NCBI GenBank assembly: GCA_025201705.1
Contig: MU616673.1
Location: 1-59,169 of the forward strand
Source: Dissophora ornata
Taxonomy: Eukaryota > Mortierellomycota > Mortierellomycetes > Mortierellales > Mortierellaceae
Direction: 5' to 3'
Length of the DNA stretch: 59,169 nucleotides
How positions within the stretch are numbered: position 1 is the first letter of the stretch; each line of letters starts with the position of its first letter. Shown here in pieces: positions 56,599 to 59,169 of this stretch. Made by a program: the position numbers and the translations under genes. Under the pieces are notes generated by a model that did no database searches, was not told the origin of the DNA, and was given only the letters and a program-made list of their open reading frames with translations.

Positions 56599-58961
56599 TC
56601 ACTTGCTTTCATCGCTCTTTTCTTTACCCTTTCCACCCTTGGCCTTCTTGGGCGTCGTTGGCTCTGCCACCTCGAAGTTCCTCGTCATGAGGTTGAACAT
56701 CGACCCAAAGAACAGCGCGATAACCGTACAGGTCAGCGTAATAACATTGTATGGCATCGAGAAATCCGGCGTAGGAAGACTGACCAATAGCGTCTCTGTG
56801 TACACTCGGATCTTGTCCTCCTCACTCTCTTCGCCGTGACTGATCTCGCCTCTAGATGGATGGCGAACCTGCACAAGGCCAGCGTCGCGTTCCTGGTAGA
56901 TCCTGAGGTGGTCAAGCCCTCCATATCCGATCTGTCCCTGTTGTCGTGGCAAGGGAACCGTAAGTACTGCATAGCCCACATCGAATCCACGGTTTGCGTC
57001 AGGAGGGTGTTCCGTGTACTTCAAGAACACTTTGTCAAATGACATTGAGAACTTGACCATTGAATTTGCAGGCAGGGTCAAAGCTAGCTCCAAAACGGCA
57101 GGTCTAGACCTGTCAACCGCTTGCTGGTAAAACATCTTCTTTACAACATCTGCACAGTTTAGCATAGAGTGTTAGCTGTTCGGTAGGCTTCAGTCATATC
57201 GACAATGAGATCCCCATTTCGCTATACCTTTCTGATTCTCCAGCGGCTTGCCGTTCACCTCGATGCTGAACGTGTGCAGATAAAGCTTTAAGTACCAAGG
57301 CAAGGTGTCAAGCAAAACAGCCTCTGTGTCCTGCAAGTTGCTATTTCGGACTTCAATTACCAGTCCCCCGCGCTCTTGGCCATAGCCTGTGAAGTATCTG
57401 TGCGCCACGACTCTAGGAGAAACAGGGAGTACTACCAACAGAGAGGAATAAGAGGTAAATCAAGAGGCCGGATGGTTAAACAACAAAATAAAAGGTTGCG
57501 CTAGAATCTGTGCATTTGCTTTAAACATACCGGATTTTGGCCGCGAGTTTTCCCAACGTAATGAGAGCTGGAATGGTGTCGAGGATTCGTTTCCATGCGT
57601 CGCTTTCAGATCATACACGGCGACTTCTTGCCTGCCATCTTCCGATCCGACAGTGTATGTTCCTTGAGCAGGTTGTGGAATAAGTTCATACTGATTAAGG
57701 TATTCCGTTGTCTGGGGAAGATGCATTACGACTTTGGAGGTGGAAGCCAAAGGACAGGCCTGTGTTATCTCGCGCTCAAACAGCCCTGAGAGTGTCCAGT
57801 CGTAACTTCCATCACGTCTCGCGACATCAAATACAGTCGTGATGGTCTGAGTCAGCTCCAAGCTCTTGACCCTGCACAGCTCGTCCTAGTACGAATCCAA
57901 TTAATTCACATCACTATTAGGTTGTGAACATGCACCATATGCCGCTGCCTTTGCTTTCATGCTACCTATTTACCTCGCACACAGGTCGGACATGGACAGC
58001 CATTGAGTAAAAACGGGTGTCGAAGAGCTTATGAGATTTGAGTAATGAGGCAATACCAGCCTTGGATTTGCATGGCAGTAGTTTGATCCAGGGTGTCAAG
58101 TTCTCAGTACAGACATTTTCGTGCGGCAGTGATCCATATCGCAATCGCTGGGGTCCAGACGTAGAGTTGGTTCTGGAATGAACATTGTACAATCCTTCGT
58201 TCCTGAACGACATTTTGGGCTCGATGCTGATGGTCTCATCAATGAAGTTGAGGGAGGCACAAAACAGGCCTGACAAAGTATTGGTCAACCCTTTCCAATT
58301 GGCATCCGTTCTAGATATGAAATAGGTCGACACAATGTCGAGTAAGCGTATGTAAAAGGATGGCGCCGCATATAACTGGCGGTTGCTCATCGCAAGTTAT
58401 ACGTTACTGTTGTGCGTCGTCGTTTAGCCATGCCCAGAGTTCTACGCCAGTGCCTGCAGAAGGCGCAAGAGGGTAACCCCAGTCGCTATATTGCCACCGT
58501 CCTTGCGTGAATGTTAAATGCAGTTCTTCAACTTCAAAACTGTGTAGGATCTGTCCAATGGATCGTGGGAACAGGTTGTAATGTGTAACTAGATCCACAC
58601 GATAAAATATACAAAGATCAGTCCTGTAGAAAGAAGCTCTTGTAGAAGAAGTGTCCAGGAGAGAAACGACAACGTGGCGTTCAACCTGCAGTGCCTTACA
58701 GAGATTAGATGCAGCGCCATCAAAGTGTTCCTCGTCCATCATGGTCCCGATGTGGGTGGTGAATTGGAAGTGGCTATAGAGACTCCCATCGTTCATGGGT
58801 TTGAGGACGAGTTGCTCATGGAAGGCCTCTGGTGCCTTTAGGATGGGTATTGTGTCTCTTGCAGCGAATGTGTGGTGTGGCTGCTCCGACGATGACGCGG
58901 CTGCTGAGAGGCAGAGCAGTGCCCCTGAGAGCAGAAGCACTCGTTCTGAGAAAGATCGCAT
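56599..58961 (-). CDS. GPI16: GPI transamidase subunit Gpi16 / PIG-T
   Basis: Five exons (58408-58961, 57974-58310, 57531-57885, 57228-57431, 56599-57149) give 666 residues; yeast Gpi16 has 610. An N-terminal signal peptide (RVLLLSGALLCLSAAASS) leads to the lumenal domain with family landmarks: PLLVLKP-like QLVLKPMNDGSLYSHFQF, EELHLTFTQGRWQYSDWGYP, LSGLFCASLNFID, RYFTGYGQERGGLVIEV, DTLPWYLKLYLHTF, and LPANSMVKFSMSFDK before YTEHPPDANRGFDV. One membrane helix near the C-terminus (about 617-638) precedes a Lys-rich cytosolic tail. Gpi16 is bound to the catalytic Gpi8 in the ER transamidase that attaches GPI anchors to proteins. The identification is secure; it is 108 bp upstream of the XPG-Fanzor gene on the same strand. 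Confidence 0.96.
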
Positions 58962-59169
58962 ACTCCTGTGTGATGTCCTTGCTCCTGCTGTAGGATGGAC
59001 TGTCGTGCAGGGAGTGGTTGATCAGAGAATGAGAGAGAACGTCAAGTGATGTTTGTTCCTCCTGCAATGCCCTCATACGCTATTTGACCGCACACACGTC
59101 ACATTTGGCGACAAGAACTAGGACAATGGGCGCGAAAATTCGCTGATTGGCCAATACACTGTAGACTGG
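58962..59169. promoter_or_regulatory. GPI16 upstream region (window end)
   Basis: The last 208 bases contain the promoter and leader of GPI16 on the minus strand. An inverted CCAAT (ATTGG) occurs at about 59147-59151, which could be an NF-Y site. No gene was seen. Confidence 0.45.

Overview
This window looks like nuclear DNA of a filamentous early-diverging fungus, most likely Mortierellomycotina (Mortierella and relatives). The grounds are that most genes carry several short GT-AG introns, and that the gene set (an LEA2-like DUF3712 membrane protein, several F-box/LRR proteins, a BTB-TLDc protein, an NF-YA factor, many housekeeping genes) fits that lineage. No rRNA, CRISPR array, bacterial operon or viral genome was seen. 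The genus is inferred from general resemblance and was not tested by any search.

Layout. 1-810: 5' part of a DUF3712 membrane protein gene (minus), cut by the window edge. 811-6749: a 5.9 kb stretch without an intact gene, holding at least one decayed reading frame. 6750-11544: two consecutive F-box/LRR genes (minus). 12433-14609 NOG1 (minus) lies head to head with SSZ1 (15013-16915, plus), followed by a HYPK-like gene (17051-17811, plus); all three concern ribosomes or nascent chains. 17980-18345: a small hydrophilic protein. 19596-21209: NF-YA/HAP2. 21656-24073: a HOP1-like meiotic HORMA protein. 24455-26623: a BTB-TLDc protein. 27492-32623: a 1553-residue ankyrin-PH protein. 32926-33717: a TMEM42-like membrane protein. 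33979-35955: nucleoporin NUP54. 36491-38907: a disordered protein with a 204-bp tandem duplication. 39491-41157: TGS1. 41334-42197: unrecognised protein. 42947-43951: third F-box gene. 44041-45908: Csm3/Swi3/TIPIN. 46999-48406: mitochondrial ATP synthase OSCP. 48775-50403: C2H2 protein resembling INO80 subunit Iec1. 50568-51971: BUB3. 52108-56490: an XPG/FEN1-like nuclease spliced in frame to a Fanzor/TnpB-like RuvC protein. 56599-58961: GPI16/PIG-T.

The standout is the gene at 52108-56490. Five exons with matching phases and GT-AG borders join a 5'-flap-nuclease-type XPG-N/XPG-I region to a TnpB/Fanzor-type RuvC domain with its CxxC zinc ribbon, about 1325 codons in all. One in-frame stop sits directly before the XPG-I aspartates, so this copy is either recently broken, corrected post-transcriptionally, or carries a sequencing error. 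The fusion of two nuclease modules, one of an RNA-guided family, is the best candidate for an undescribed system here. Gene structures were deduced by hand from splice consensus, phase and protein-family similarity; no transcripts or database searches were available.
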